From assembly GCA_016234555.1 (NCBI GenBank), contig JACRBJ010000029.1, positions 1 through 60,485 on the forward strand: 60,485 nucleotides of DNA, in the 5' to 3' direction. The position numbers and the translations under genes were made by a program. The DNA comes from Chloroflexota bacterium. Its GTDB lineage: Bacteria; Chloroflexota; Anaerolineae; Anaerolineales; Villigracilaceae. The first letter of the stretch is position 1. Each line of letters opens with the position of its first letter. Shown here piece by piece: positions 15,508 through 24,229 of the stretch. Below the pieces are notes generated by a model. That model was not told the origin of the DNA and ran no database searches. It saw only the letters and a list, made by a program, of their open reading frames with translations.

Positions 15508-16431
15508 ATGCCGCAAAAAGTCAAACTGATTCTCAACCCCATGGCGGATCTGGGTCGCGCCTGGAAAACCGCCAACGACCTGCGTCCCATCGCGCAGGAA
15601 TTCAGGGGCGAGCTTTCCTGGAGCGGAACGGTATACCCCACCCACGCCATCGAACTGGCAAGGCAGGCTGCCGAGGATGGCTGTGACCTGGTCGTTGCAA
15701 TGGGCGGGGACGGAACCGTCCATGAAGTCGTCAACGGGTTGATGCAGATCCCCGCAGACCGGAGACCAACCCTGGGCGTGGTCCCCATTGGCTCGGGCAA
15801 CGACTTTGCCTACTCGATGGGCATCACCTCCAAATCCCCACAGGCGCTTGCCAATGCCCTCAGAGCAGAAACCATCCAGACGGTTGACCTCGGCAAAATG
15901 ATCGATGAACACGGGCGTGTGGAATACTTCGACAACACCATCGGCATCGGCTTCGACGCGGTGGTCACCATCCGCTCGCACAAACTGCCCATCGTCAAAG
16001 GTTTTCTCATGTATCTCACGGCGGTGCTGCAAACCATCATCCTGAATCACAATCCCGCCCACATGCAACTCGAAACCGAATCTCAAACATGGGAGCAGGA
16101 TGTCATCATGCTCACCCTCTGCAATGGACAACGCGAAGGCGGCGGGTTTATGCTCTCGCCCAACTCCAAAAACGACGACGGCAAATTGGAGTTCCTGACC
16201 GTTGACAGACTTTCACGTCCCGCCATGCTGCGCCTGCTGCCCGAATTCATCAACGGCACGCACATGAAATTCAAACCAGTCCGCATGGGTGAATTCAAGA
16301 GCATGAAGATTTCATCCGACCTGCCGCTTTACATCCACGCCGACGGGGAAATCTACACCAGCTTTGGCAGCAACCTCCGCAATGCAAGTTTTGAGATTGT
16401 ACCGGGGGCGTTGCGGGTGGTAAAGGGATAA
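15508..16431 (+). CDS. YegS/BmrU-type lipid kinase (diacylglycerol kinase catalytic domain)
   Basis: This 307-residue protein has the N-terminal kinase fold (KLILNPMADLG) and the nucleotide-binding motif MGGDGTVHEVVNG (GGDGT at 66-70). GSGNDFAYSMG and a C-terminal beta domain with GGGFMLSP and HADGE complete the family pattern. Such soluble enzymes phosphorylate diacylglycerol or related lipids at the membrane surface. CTGGAGGCTTCCC supplies the ribosome-binding site before the ATG at 15508. A TATAAT lies near 15465. The gene is closed by a strong terminator hairpin at 16446-16484. Confidence 0.87.
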   Translation: MPQKVKLILNPMADLGRAWKTANDLRPIAQEFRGELSWSGTVYPTHAIELARQAAEDGCDLVVAMGGDGTVHEVVNGLMQIPADRRPTLGVVPIGSGNDFAYSMGITSKSPQALANALRAETIQTVDLGKMIDEHGRVEYFDNTIGIGFDAVVTIRSHKLPIVKGFLMYLTAVLQTIILNHNPAHMQLETESQTWEQDVIMLTLCNGQREGGGFMLSPNSKNDDGKLEFLTVDRLSRPAMLRLLPEFINGTHMKFKPVRMGEFKSMKISSDLPLYIHADGEIYTSFGSNLRNASFEIVPGALRVVKG

Positions 16432-16484
16432 ACAAGTAGACAGGGAAACAGGTAGACAGGTACAATAGGTCTACCTGTTTTTTT
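16430..16484 (+). terminator. Rho-independent terminator built from octamer words
   Basis: AAACAGGTAGAC (16446-16457) and GTCTACCTGTTT (16469-16480) pair perfectly over 12 bp with an 11-nt loop, followed by a T-run (16478-16484). The left flank repeats the words AAGTAGAC, AGGGAAAC and AGGTAGAC with period 8. The terminator therefore looks derived from a short tandem repeat. Confidence 0.8.
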
Positions 16485-16493
16485 ATTCCACCC

Positions 16494-18089
16494 ATGCCCG
16501 ACCTTTATCACACCTTCCTCAAATATGACCTTGGACATCTCCGCATCGTGGCGGGATTGTGGGGATTGGAATTGGAGTCGAACGAGGCGGATGCCGCTGC
16601 CGAGGAGCTTTCCGCCGCCCTTCTCGACCCCGAGCCTGTTCACGAGACGATGGAGATTCTCCCCACTGATGTCTTGACCGCGCTTAAAACGCTTGCGATG
16701 TCCGGCGGCAAAATGGAGTGGAGCGCCTTCGCCCGCAGGTTTGGCGAAATCCGCGAGATGGGAGCGGGCAAACGCGACCGCGAACGTCCGCATCTCAAAC
16801 CCGTATCCGCAGCCGAGTCTCTTTTCTACTTTGGCTTTCTGGCAAAGGCTTTCTTCGATGCCGACAAGGGCGCGCAGGAATTCGCCTACATCCCCGAAGA
16901 TTTATTGGAACTGCTCAAACTGGAGGGATTTGAAGAAAAGAAGGGGGAGCCGCTGGGACGTCCCGCCACACCCGTGGAAAAGGCTTTCGAGATTCCTGCC
17001 ACCGACCACATTCTCGATGACGCCACCACCCTGCTTGCCACCCTGCGACTCGGCATGTCGGGTTTTCAGCCCGACATGCAATTGACCGCCTTATTGACAA
17101 CAGCAGGGATTTTGAAGAAGGGCGTTCCGCAGGCGGAAAAGGTCAAAGGTTTTCTCGAAGCCTCGCGTGCCGATGCGCTGAAACTTCTCGCCGAAGCATG
17201 GAAGTCCTCGCAAACTTTCGACGAATTGCGTTTGATTCCCAGCCTGATTTGTGAAGGCGAGTGGACAAACCAGCCGCATGTGACACGCGACTTCCTGATG
17301 GATTTGGTCAACGCCATCCCGCAAAACAAATGGTGGAGCATCCCCGCCTTCGTCCGTGCGGTCAAGGAAAAATACCCCGACTTCCAGCGCCCCGCCGGCG
17401 ACTATGACTCGTGGTTCATCAAACGCACATCAGACGGTCAATACCTGCGCGGATTCGCCTACTGGGACCAGGTGGACGGCGCGTTGATAAAGTATTTCAT
17501 CCAAACCCTGCACTGGCTCGGCATGGCAGATTTGGCTGCGCCAGAGATGGGGAAGGAGGTGGCGGCATTCAAAATCAAGTCAAAAGTCGAAAGTCAAACG
17601 TCAGACCTTCGACCTTCGACCTTCGACGGGAAGATTAACATCACTTCCAACGGCAAAATCACCGTATCCCGTTTCTTCTCCCGCGCGGTGCGGTATCAAA
17701 TCTCACGTTTCTGCGAGTGGGAAGAGCCGAAGGCGGATGATTATCTTTATCAGGTGACGGCGCGTTCGCTGGCGCACGCCAAAGAACAGGGACTTCAAGC
17801 CGGTCAACTGCTGGCTTTGCTGGTGAAGTACACCAACTCGGCGGTGCCGCCGGCTTTGGTGAAAGCGCTCAAGCAATGGGAGGCGCACGGCACCGAAGCT
17901 CGGGTGAAGAGTCTGCTTGTGCTAAGAGTCACCAGACCCGAGATTGTGGAAGAGTTGCGAAAGTCGAAGGCGGGAAAATTCCTAGGCGAAGTCCTCAGCC
18001 CGACAGCGGTCACAATCAAAAGCGGGGCGGAATCCAAAGTACTTGCCGCGCTGGCAGAGATGGGTCTGCTGGCGGAAATCGAATCCTGA
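16494..18089 (+). CDS. Protein with helicase XPB/Ssl2 N-terminal-like domain
   Basis: This 531-residue protein lacks any Walker motif. The N-terminal part (LPTDVLTALKTL, then FARRFGEIREMGAGKRDRE and SAAESLFYFGFLAKAFF) and the C-terminal part (ISRFCEW, DDYLYQVTARSLAHAKEQG) resemble the helicase-C-like/XPB N-terminal family that precedes or accompanies XPB-type helicases in other bacteria. Here no helicase gene is adjacent. A role in DNA repair or transcription is only inferred. Residues 362-378 are encoded by seven heptamers (17578-17626) inserted between the two parts, and the frame stays open. The start ATG at 16494 follows directly on the terminator T-run and has no clear ribosome-binding site. 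Confidence 0.5.
   Translation: MPDLYHTFLKYDLGHLRIVAGLWGLELESNEADAAAEELSAALLDPEPVHETMEILPTDVLTALKTLAMSGGKMEWSAFARRFGEIREMGAGKRDRERPHLKPVSAAESLFYFGFLAKAFFDADKGAQEFAYIPEDLLELLKLEGFEEKKGEPLGRPATPVEKAFEIPATDHILDDATTLLATLRLGMSGFQPDMQLTALLTTAGILKKGVPQAEKVKGFLEASRADALKLLAEAWKSSQTFDELRLIPSLICEGEWTNQPHVTRDFLMDLVNAIPQNKWWSIPAFVRAVKEKYPDFQRPAGDYDSWFIKRTSDGQYLRGFAYWDQVDGALIKYFIQTLHWLGMADLAAPEMGKEVAAFKIKSKVESQTSDLRPSTFDGKINITSNGKITVSRFFSRAVRYQISRFCEWEEPKADDYLYQVTARSLAHAKEQGLQAGQLLALLVKYTNSAVPPALVKALKQWEAHGTEARVKSLLVLRVTRPEIVEELRKSKAGKFLGEVLSPTAVTIKSGAESKVLAALAEMGLLAEIES
17578..17626. repeat. Seven-unit heptamer repeat inside the XPB-N-like gene
   Basis: The units are AGTCAAA, AGTCGAA, AGTCAAA, CGTCAGA, then CCTTCGA three times. 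The two halves are roughly inverted relative to each other (TCGAA against TTCGA). The repeat is in a coding region. Confidence 0.8.
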
Positions 18090-18221
18090 GTTTGTTGGGG
18101 AACTTTTGGGCGGAATCCCCGTTGTAGACTGTGGAGACAATCCCCAAGCCTTTACGGCAAAAGGGGGATTGGTGGAAATCCGACCTGCGGTAAAATTCTT
18201 TTCAAAGAAGGAGAAACGATC

Positions 18222-19343
18222 ATGAAAAATAAAACACGCCTGTTCAGCCTCTTGGCAATCATTGTCTTGTTTATGAGCGCGTGCAACCTGCCTTCGAGCA
18301 ACCCGGAAAACGCCGCCGGCACCGCCGCCGCGCAAACCGTGCAGGCATTGTTGAGCGTCACGCCCGCGTCGGGGGCGACGCCCAGCTTTACCCCGCTTCC
18401 AATTCCCGCCTCGCTGACACCCATTCCCCTGCCCGCCGCGAGCAACACGCCACTTCCCACCGCCACCACAAACTGCAACGTGGCGCAATTCGTCTCGGAT
18501 ATCACCATCCCTGACGGCACGTTGGTGACGCCAAATCAGGCATTCACCAAAAAGTGGCGGATCAAAAATATCGGCTCATGCACCTGGACGGGTTTTTCCA
18601 TGGTCTTTGACAGCGGCGACGCAATGGGCGGACCCGCGTCGAAAGCCATCAGCACAGTCAACCCCGGACAGGAGATCGACCTCGAAGTCAACCTGACCGC
18701 GCCCGCCACGCCCGGCAATTATCGCGGATACTGGCGTATCAACACAAACGGAAACGTCCTTGTGCCAGTGGTCAGCGGATATCAGGGCAAATCCTTCTAC
18801 GTGGACGTCAAGGTGCAGAACCCGGTCACAGCCACATACACCCTGCCGCCCGCTGTGGCGCAGGTCGTTCTCAATGCCGTCGCCGGTGAAAGTGGAACCC
18901 TTTATGAACCCGCCGCTGGCGCCCCAAGCACGATCCTTGCCGGCGATACGGGGAGCAACGATATCGCCCGCGGCTACATGAGCTTCGACATCTCCACCCT
19001 GAGCGGGAAGACCATCAAGAGTGCGTCGCTGGCGCTGGCTGGTTGCTCCTCGATGCAGGACCCGTTCACGGGAAGTCTCGCCGGCATTTGGGTGGGTGAA
19101 GTGCAGTACGCCCTGCCGTTGGACCAGTCGGATTACAACATTTCCGGGACGGGCATTGTGCTGCTGACCTCCCTGCCCGGTCCCATCGACGTGAAATCCT
19201 ACGTGCAGACCCGCGCCACCGAGGGCAAGGCGCGTTTCCAGATCCGCCTTCACCCGTCGGGACCAACCGACAACGACGGAGTGGCGGATTACATGTCCTG
19301 CAATGCCGGTTCTGTAACTCTGACAATCAGCTACCAGCCGTAA
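18222..19343 (+). CDS. NBR1-Ig lipoprotein 1 with C-terminal DNRLRE-like module
   Basis: This is a 373-residue lipoprotein. It has a signal peptide with lipobox MSAC, a Thr/Pro/Ser-rich stalk (about residues 30-85), then an NBR1-type Ig-like domain (about 88-200). That domain is marked by IPDGTLVTPNQAFTKKWRIK, a conserved SCTW, GDAMGG and the PGQEIDLEVNL strand. The C-terminal 155 residues (GYMSFDISTLSGKTIKSASL, later RFQIRLHPSG) resemble DNRLRE carbohydrate-binding-type modules. The protein is probably anchored outside the cell membrane, where the Ig domain mediates binding. GAAGGAGAAACG provides the ribosome-binding site. It is the first of five paralogues in a row and is followed by a perfect terminator. 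Confidence 0.82.
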   Translation: MKNKTRLFSLLAIIVLFMSACNLPSSNPENAAGTAAAQTVQALLSVTPASGATPSFTPLPIPASLTPIPLPAASNTPLPTATTNCNVAQFVSDITIPDGTLVTPNQAFTKKWRIKNIGSCTWTGFSMVFDSGDAMGGPASKAISTVNPGQEIDLEVNLTAPATPGNYRGYWRINTNGNVLVPVVSGYQGKSFYVDVKVQNPVTATYTLPPAVAQVVLNAVAGESGTLYEPAAGAPSTILAGDTGSNDIARGYMSFDISTLSGKTIKSASLALAGCSSMQDPFTGSLAGIWVGEVQYALPLDQSDYNISGTGIVLLTSLPGPIDVKSYVQTRATEGKARFQIRLHPSGPTDNDGVADYMSCNAGSVTLTISYQP

Positions 19344-19365
19344 TTTGGGATTCATTACAGGTTTT

Positions 19366-19401
19366 AAACAGAAACGCCCGGTTTTCCGGGCGTTTCTGTT
19401 T
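19366..19401 (+). terminator. Strong terminator after lipoprotein 1
   Basis: A perfect 16-bp stem (AAACAGAAACGCCCGG against its complement) has a TTTT loop; the right arm ends in TTT. Confidence 0.85.
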
Positions 19402-19437
19402 ACAGTATAATAATCCCACATAAAACGAAAGGAAAAA

Positions 19438-20400
19438 ATGTTTAAATCAATAAGATATGGACTCCTATCCACAATCGTAATGGTGACTTTGTTCGCCACA
19501 GCCTGCGGCGCGGAATCCACAGCGGAAGCCACGCAGGAGATCAACCGCATCGAGACGGCCGTGGCGGCGACCGTCGCCGCGCAGAATGCAACGCAAAGCG
19601 CCGACTCGCCCGCGACGGCGGAACCAGCCTTCACCCAGACGCCTTTGGTGTTTTCACCGCCCCTCACGCCACTTGCGCCAATCGCATCCCCCACCCTGCC
19701 GACCGACACAACCCAATCCAAATGCGCCAGCGCAAGCCTGGTGAGCGAGACCATCCCGGACGGCATGGTCTTCAAGCCCGAAGCGAAGTTCACAAAGACC
19801 TGGGAAATCAAAAACACCAGCCTCTGCACATGGGACACTAATTACAAGATCATCTTTTGGGACGGAGACCTGCTGGGCGGCGCCTATTACTACAACCTGC
19901 CCCAGATCGTGGCGCCCGGACAAACCTTTCCCATCTCCCTCATGTTGACCGCTCCAAAAGAAGAGGAGACTTACACCTCCGAATGGATGCTGCAAACGCC
20001 CGACAGCACCGAGTTCGGCGTGGGACAGTACAGCACGCCCTTCTATGCAAAGATCAGGGTCTCAGCCGAGGCAAAGCCGAAATATTCCGTCGAAGCCATC
20101 GATTTCACCCTGGTGCAGGACCCGCCGTCGGGTTGTCCGGCGAACATCAACTACACCGTCACCGCCACCCTCGCCACCACCGGACCCATGGAGTTTACGT
20201 ATTACTGGATTCAAAGCGACGATAACAACTCCTCGCCCAAGACGATCAAGGTTGACTCCGCCACTACATTGACGTTGACCCGTTCATGGAAGCTGCACAT
20301 TGCGACCAACACCGGCACGCGCTGGTTTATCCTCGTCATCACCGCCCCGGAATACCAGGAATATCCCCGCGTTGAATTCACAAAGACCTGCGGCGGCTGA
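19438..20400 (+). CDS. NBR1-Ig lipoprotein 2
   Basis: This 320-residue paralogue has a signal peptide and lipobox ATAC, a short Ser/Thr/Pro stalk and an NBR1-type Ig domain (about residues 98-215). The domain has IPDGMVFKPEAKFTKTWEIK, LCTW, GDLLGG and PGQTFPISLMLTAP. A second, Ig-like C-terminal domain of about 100 residues follows (VEAIDFTLVQDPPSGCPAN to the end) with two Cys. Transcription has its own signal, TATAAT near 19408 with AAAGGAAAAA before the ATG. It follows lipoprotein 1 and its terminator, so it can be expressed independently. The binding partner is unknown. Confidence 0.82.
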   Translation: MFKSIRYGLLSTIVMVTLFATACGAESTAEATQEINRIETAVAATVAAQNATQSADSPATAEPAFTQTPLVFSPPLTPLAPIASPTLPTDTTQSKCASASLVSETIPDGMVFKPEAKFTKTWEIKNTSLCTWDTNYKIIFWDGDLLGGAYYYNLPQIVAPGQTFPISLMLTAPKEEETYTSEWMLQTPDSTEFGVGQYSTPFYAKIRVSAEAKPKYSVEAIDFTLVQDPPSGCPANINYTVTATLATTGPMEFTYYWIQSDDNNSSPKTIKVDSATTLTLTRSWKLHIATNTGTRWFILVITAPEYQEYPRVEFTKTCGG

Positions 20401-20435
20401 TCGCTTCGCAGGCGGCTTTTCATCCCCATGATCGA

Positions 20436-20469
20436 AAAGGAAGCCGGCGAAAGCTGGCTTCCTTTTTTT
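20436..20469 (+). terminator. Terminator after lipoprotein 2
   Basis: AAAGGAAGCC (20436-20445) pairs with GGCTTCCTTT (20456-20465) around a 10-nt loop, followed by seven T. Confidence 0.85.
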
Positions 20470-20532
20470 CGGGGAACCATTCACCCAGACGGTTCGTCTT
20501 TAATCCCTGGAAACCAATTTCTGGAGAAAACC

Positions 20533-21810
20533 ATGTCCACAAAAAATTTCCCGGTCATCCTTTTTGCATTATTACTCATCCTCACCCAACTGGCTTGCAA
20601 CCTCGGAGCAGGCACAGCCACACCCGACACCTTCGCCACCCTGAACGTGTTGTACACCGTCTCCGCCCAGACGATGGAAGCTGGCTCCACCTCCACGCCC
20701 GGACTGCCGCCGCCAACCGTCAGCGGGACGCCCGCCACGCCGACGAATACACCCATCCCGACGGCGGCAGTAACCTCCAAGTGTGACGCGATCCAATTCC
20801 TCGGTGATGTCACCTATCCCGATGGCAGTCTCGTTTCGAGAAACAGCGGCTTCGTCAAAACCTGGCGACTTCAAAACATCGGCACCTGCTCGTGGACTCC
20901 GTCCTACGCGCTTGTATTTGTCGGCGGCGACTCGATGGGCGGGGCTTCGGCAGTGGCGCTTCCCAGAAACGTCAATCCGGGTGAGACCATTGAACTATCG
21001 GTCACGCTGACCTCGCCCAACAAGGGCGGAAATTATCGCGGCTACTGGAAGCTGCGGAATGCCGCCGGCGCGCTGTTCGGGTTTGGCTCGCAGGCGGATA
21101 CCGCCTTTTGGGTGGACATCAACGTAAACAAATCGGAATACGTCGCCTATAGTTTTGTGGACAATTATTGCAACGCGAATTGGGAAAACAACGACGGCTC
21201 GCTCCCCTGCCCCGGGGACGACAACGACGAGACGGGTTTTGTCATACGGGTGAATGCGCCCGACCTGGAAAACGGAGTCACCGACGACGAGCCTGGGTTG
21301 TTCACCCTGCCGCAGGGAAAGAACAACGGCATCATCAGCGGTCAATACCCGTCCATCACGATCCAATCGGGAGACCGCTTCCGCACGATTGTGGGCTGCG
21401 AGTACAAGGCAAAGAATTGCAACGTCATCTTTCGGCTCGATTACAAGAACAACGGGCAGATTCGGACACTGGGGAGCTGGCATGAGGTGTACGAGGGCAA
21501 ATACTATCCCGTTGACCTCGACCTGAGCTCCCTGGACGGGGAAACGGTCAAGCTCATCCTGGTGGTCAGCGCGAACGGCTCGCCGAACAAAGACTTCGCC
21601 ATCTGGCTGAATCCGCACATCGTCCGCCAGGGAACCGCACCCGCCACACCGACTCGCACGCCGACCGCTACCGCGACAGGAACTTCCGCGCCCACGTACA
21701 CGCCAACCCCAACATCCACCTCGACGCCAACCGCAAGCGCGACATCCACTGCCACGCCAACTCCAACCGCTAGCGCGACCCCCACAGCGACGGATACACC
21801 CACTCCATAG
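20533..21810 (+). CDS. NBR1-Ig lipoprotein 3 with extra beta-domain and T-P tail
   Basis: This is a 425-residue paralogue. It has a signal peptide with lipobox QLAC, a stalk, an NBR1-type Ig domain (about residues 82-195; YPDGSLVSRNSGFVKTWRLQ, TCSW, GDSMGG, PGETIELSVTL, YRGYWKL) and a roughly 160-residue beta-rich module of unknown family (VAYSFVDNYCNANW onward, with ELNPHIVRQ-like end). It closes with a 50-residue Thr/Pro/Ser tail of low complexity. The tail suggests that the C-terminus once continued into, or links to, another surface layer. The start ATG at 20533 follows CTGGAGAAAACC. The frame upstream to 20428 is not used because it contains the terminator. Confidence 0.82.
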   Translation: MSTKNFPVILFALLLILTQLACNLGAGTATPDTFATLNVLYTVSAQTMEAGSTSTPGLPPPTVSGTPATPTNTPIPTAAVTSKCDAIQFLGDVTYPDGSLVSRNSGFVKTWRLQNIGTCSWTPSYALVFVGGDSMGGASAVALPRNVNPGETIELSVTLTSPNKGGNYRGYWKLRNAAGALFGFGSQADTAFWVDINVNKSEYVAYSFVDNYCNANWENNDGSLPCPGDDNDETGFVIRVNAPDLENGVTDDEPGLFTLPQGKNNGIISGQYPSITIQSGDRFRTIVGCEYKAKNCNVIFRLDYKNNGQIRTLGSWHEVYEGKYYPVDLDLSSLDGETVKLILVVSANGSPNKDFAIWLNPHIVRQGTAPATPTRTPTATATGTSAPTYTPTPTSTSTPTASATSTATPTPTASATPTATDTPTP

Positions 21811-21851
21811 GTGCGTTATAATAAGTTAACTACTTTTGGAGGTTTGTGCAC

Positions 21852-22568
21852 ATGAAGTCTTACAAATTCCCGTGGCTGATGGTCTACGCATTATCCGCCA
21901 TCATCCTAAGCTCGTGTAATATTGGCGCAACCCCGGCACCAACGCAGGATGTTGGCGCAATCCAAACACAGGCGTTTAACCAGGTTCTGACCCAGGCTGC
22001 GGCGGCAAGTTCCCCGACCCCGCTGCCGACCAACACCAGCACCAACACGCCGCCGGCGACAGCCACCCTGCCGCAGCCCGCCACGTTTGCGCCAATAGAC
22101 AACGGGGTCGTCACGGTCACACCCTTTAATTTCAACACCCCGTCTCCCGTTTTGACTCTCCCGGCAGCTGCGCCAACCGTCGCGGGACCCCTCTCCACGA
22201 TCACCACCGAAAACGGCTGCAACAACGGACTCCTGATGAGCGAAGGCGCTCCCCTCGATGGGGCAACACTGAAAGCCGGTCAGGCCTATGAAAAAGAATG
22301 GGAGTTTTTGAACACAGGCTCCTGCGCGTGGGACGAAGGGTATGTTTTCGCCTTCCTCCCCACATATTCCACCGCTGGCTTCAAAGGCTACGACATCGTC
22401 TTCCGGAAAACCGAGGACTACACCGCACCGGGGAAGGGCATCACCTTCATCGTCAAGTTGAATGCGCCTTTTGCCCCCGGAGAATATCAGGGCAGTTGGA
22501 AGTTGAGGGATGACGGGGGCAATTACTTTGGCTCCATGGTCTGGGTTAAATTCACAGTCGTTAAATAA
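21852..22568 (+). CDS. NBR1-Ig lipoprotein 4
   Basis: This 238-residue paralogue has a signal peptide with lipobox LSSC, a Thr/Pro/Ala stalk of about 90 residues and a C-terminal NBR1-type Ig domain. In the domain the usual IPDGT is replaced by PLDGATLKAGQAYEKEWEFL; SCAW and PGKGITFIVKLNAPFAPGEY follow. The ATG at 21852 has GGAGG nine bases upstream; the GTG at 21846 is too close to it. TATAAT lies at about 21817. It is co-directional with its paralogues and separated from lipoprotein 3 by 41 bp. Confidence 0.82.
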   Translation: MKSYKFPWLMVYALSAIILSSCNIGATPAPTQDVGAIQTQAFNQVLTQAAAASSPTPLPTNTSTNTPPATATLPQPATFAPIDNGVVTVTPFNFNTPSPVLTLPAAAPTVAGPLSTITTENGCNNGLLMSEGAPLDGATLKAGQAYEKEWEFLNTGSCAWDEGYVFAFLPTYSTAGFKGYDIVFRKTEDYTAPGKGITFIVKLNAPFAPGEYQGSWKLRDDGGNYFGSMVWVKFTVVK

Positions 22569-22587
22569 TCGAACAAGGAGAGGACTC

Positions 22588-23208
22588 ATGAAACTCAAAC
22601 TCATCATCATCACAGTAACAGCAGGCTTGATCCTTGCCGCCTGCGCGCCGGCGACGCCGATTACGTCAACCCCTGATGTGGCTGCCATCCGCACTTCGGC
22701 GGCGTACACCGTTGTGGCGGAAATCACGCTCACTGCCGCGGCGTTCACTCCCACTCCCATGCCCACTGAAACTCCGCAACCGACGAATACTCCCGAACCG
22801 CCGACTGCCACCCCGACCACCGCCTTTGCAACCGACCCGACCCAGGTCGCACTTGGCACCCCGGCGGAGGTCTGCGATGACATGTCTTTCGACCCCACAA
22901 CAGTGGATGTGACCATTTTGGACGGCACCGCCATGACGCCCGGACAGGATTTCGTAAAGACCTGGAAAATCAAAAATACTGGACCCTGCACCTGGGGCGA
23001 AGGATATGGACTCATATATATATATGGTGAAAAAATGAGCGGTCAGCCTGTGCCGATTGGCTTGGTCGAGACCGGACAGGAAGTGGAAGTATCCGTCAAC
23101 TTCAAGGCGCCAACCGCAATCGGTGAATACACCAGCGCCTGGCAAATGATAAACGCCGCAGGGCTGCCATTTGGCAAAGCAGTTTATGTGAAAATCCTTG
23201 TCAAATAA
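22588..23208 (+). CDS. NBR1-Ig lipoprotein 5
   Basis: This 206-residue paralogue, the shortest, has a signal peptide with lipobox LAAC, a T-P-E/P stalk and the NBR1-type Ig domain (ILDGTAMTPGQDFVKTWKIK, PCTW, GEKMSG, ETGQEVEVSVNFKAP). GAACAAGGAGAGG gives a strong ribosome-binding site. It starts 19 bp after lipoprotein 4, so the two are one transcript. A run of six AT dinucleotides at 23016-23027 within LIYIYG is a possible slippage site. The queG start overlaps its last codons. Confidence 0.82.
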   Translation: MKLKLIIITVTAGLILAACAPATPITSTPDVAAIRTSAAYTVVAEITLTAAAFTPTPMPTETPQPTNTPEPPTATPTTAFATDPTQVALGTPAEVCDDMSFDPTTVDVTILDGTAMTPGQDFVKTWKIKNTGPCTWGEGYGLIYIYGEKMSGQPVPIGLVETGQEVEVSVNFKAPTAIGEYTSAWQMINAAGLPFGKAVYVKILVK

Positions 23209-24229
23209 GTTGACCAGCCTCAAACAACTCATCAAGGAAAAATCGCGCCAGCTGGGATTCATCCTGGCTGGCGTTACTTCTGCCGAGCCGCCCGCGCATT
23301 TCCCCATCTTTGAAGACTGGCTGAAACGGGGCAACCATGCCGGCATGGATTACCTCGCCGCCGAGCGCAGCCGCATCCGCCGCGCCGACCCGAAGCAAAT
23401 CCTCCCCGAATGTAAATCCATCCTCATCCTCGCCCTGCCTTATTCTTCATTCCGCATTCCGCATTCTCCATTCCGCATCGCCTCCTACGCGCTGGGCGAC
23501 GACTACCACGAAGTCATCCCCCCGCGCCTGAAACAAATCATCGAGTTCATCGAAGAACAAGTCGGGCATCCCGTTCCCAACCGGTATTACACCGACACCG
23601 GTCCCATCCTCGAACGCGAGCTTGCCCAACGCGCCGGTCTCGGCTGGATCGGCAAAAACTCCATGCTCATCAACCCCAAAGCCGGCTCCACTTTTTTGCT
23701 GGCTGAGATTTTGCTTGGGCTGGAACTCGAACCCAACGAAGCCCTCGTCACCGATCACTGCGGCACATGCACCCGCTGCGTCACCGCCTGCCCCACCCAA
23801 GCCATCCTCCCGGATCGCGCCCTCGACGCCCGCCGCTGCATCTCCTACCTCACCATCGAAAACAAAGGCGACATCCCCGAAGAACTGCGACCCAAAATCG
23901 GGAATTGGATTTTTGGATGCGACATCTGCCAGATGGTCTGCCCGTGGAATCGATTCTCCGCTCCGGCTGATTCCGCCCTCGAGGCTGATTCCGCGCTTCG
24001 CCCCTCAGCCCTGGATCTGACCCTGTCATCCGTCAAGTTTAATCAACGCTTCAAGCGGAGTCCGATCAAACGCGCCAAGCGACGGGGCTATCTCCGCAAC
24101 CTGTCTGTCGCAATCGGGAACACTGGCAGCGCCGCCGATGTCCCCCTCCTCGAAGAAGCCGACGAACCACTCGTCCGCGAACACGCACAATGGGCAATTC
24201 GAAAAATAAGAAACGGGAAACGAGAATGA
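23198..24229 (+). CDS. queG: Epoxyqueuosine reductase
   Basis: This 343-residue enzyme performs the last step of queuosine synthesis in tRNA, reducing epoxyqueuosine with a cobalamin cofactor and two [4Fe-4S] clusters. The cluster motifs are C188-GTCTRC-VTAC-P (CxxCxxCxxxCP) and C241-DIC-QMVC-PW. A C-terminal HEAT-like segment ends in REHAQWAIRKIR. The start is a TTG, either at 23198 or at 23210; both overlap or abut the end of lipoprotein 5 and I cannot choose between them. Residues 82-93 come from five heptamers (23442-23476), an extra peptide before the ALGDDYHEVI motif. The stop overlaps the rdgB start (ATGA). Confidence 0.9.
   Translation: MSNKLTSLKQLIKEKSRQLGFILAGVTSAEPPAHFPIFEDWLKRGNHAGMDYLAAERSRIRRADPKQILPECKSILILALPYSSFRIPHSPFRIASYALGDDYHEVIPPRLKQIIEFIEEQVGHPVPNRYYTDTGPILERELAQRAGLGWIGKNSMLINPKAGSTFLLAEILLGLELEPNEALVTDHCGTCTRCVTACPTQAILPDRALDARRCISYLTIENKGDIPEELRPKIGNWIFGCDICQMVCPWNRFSAPADSALEADSALRPSALDLTLSSVKFNQRFKRSPIKRAKRRGYLRNLSVAIGNTGSAADVPLLEEADEPLVREHAQWAIRKIRNGKRE
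23442..23476. repeat. Five-unit heptamer repeat inside queG
   Basis: The units are ATTCTTC, ATTCCGC, ATTCCGC, ATTCTCC and ATTCCGC. They encode a Ser/Phe/Arg/Ile/Pro-rich peptide between conserved parts of QueG. Confidence 0.8.
24206..24226. repeat. Three-unit heptamer repeat at the queG/rdgB junction
   Basis: The units are ATAAGAA, ACGGGAA and ACGAGAA, and the last runs into the rdgB start codon. The word is the complement of the TTTCTCG word at 44496-44523. Confidence 0.65.
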
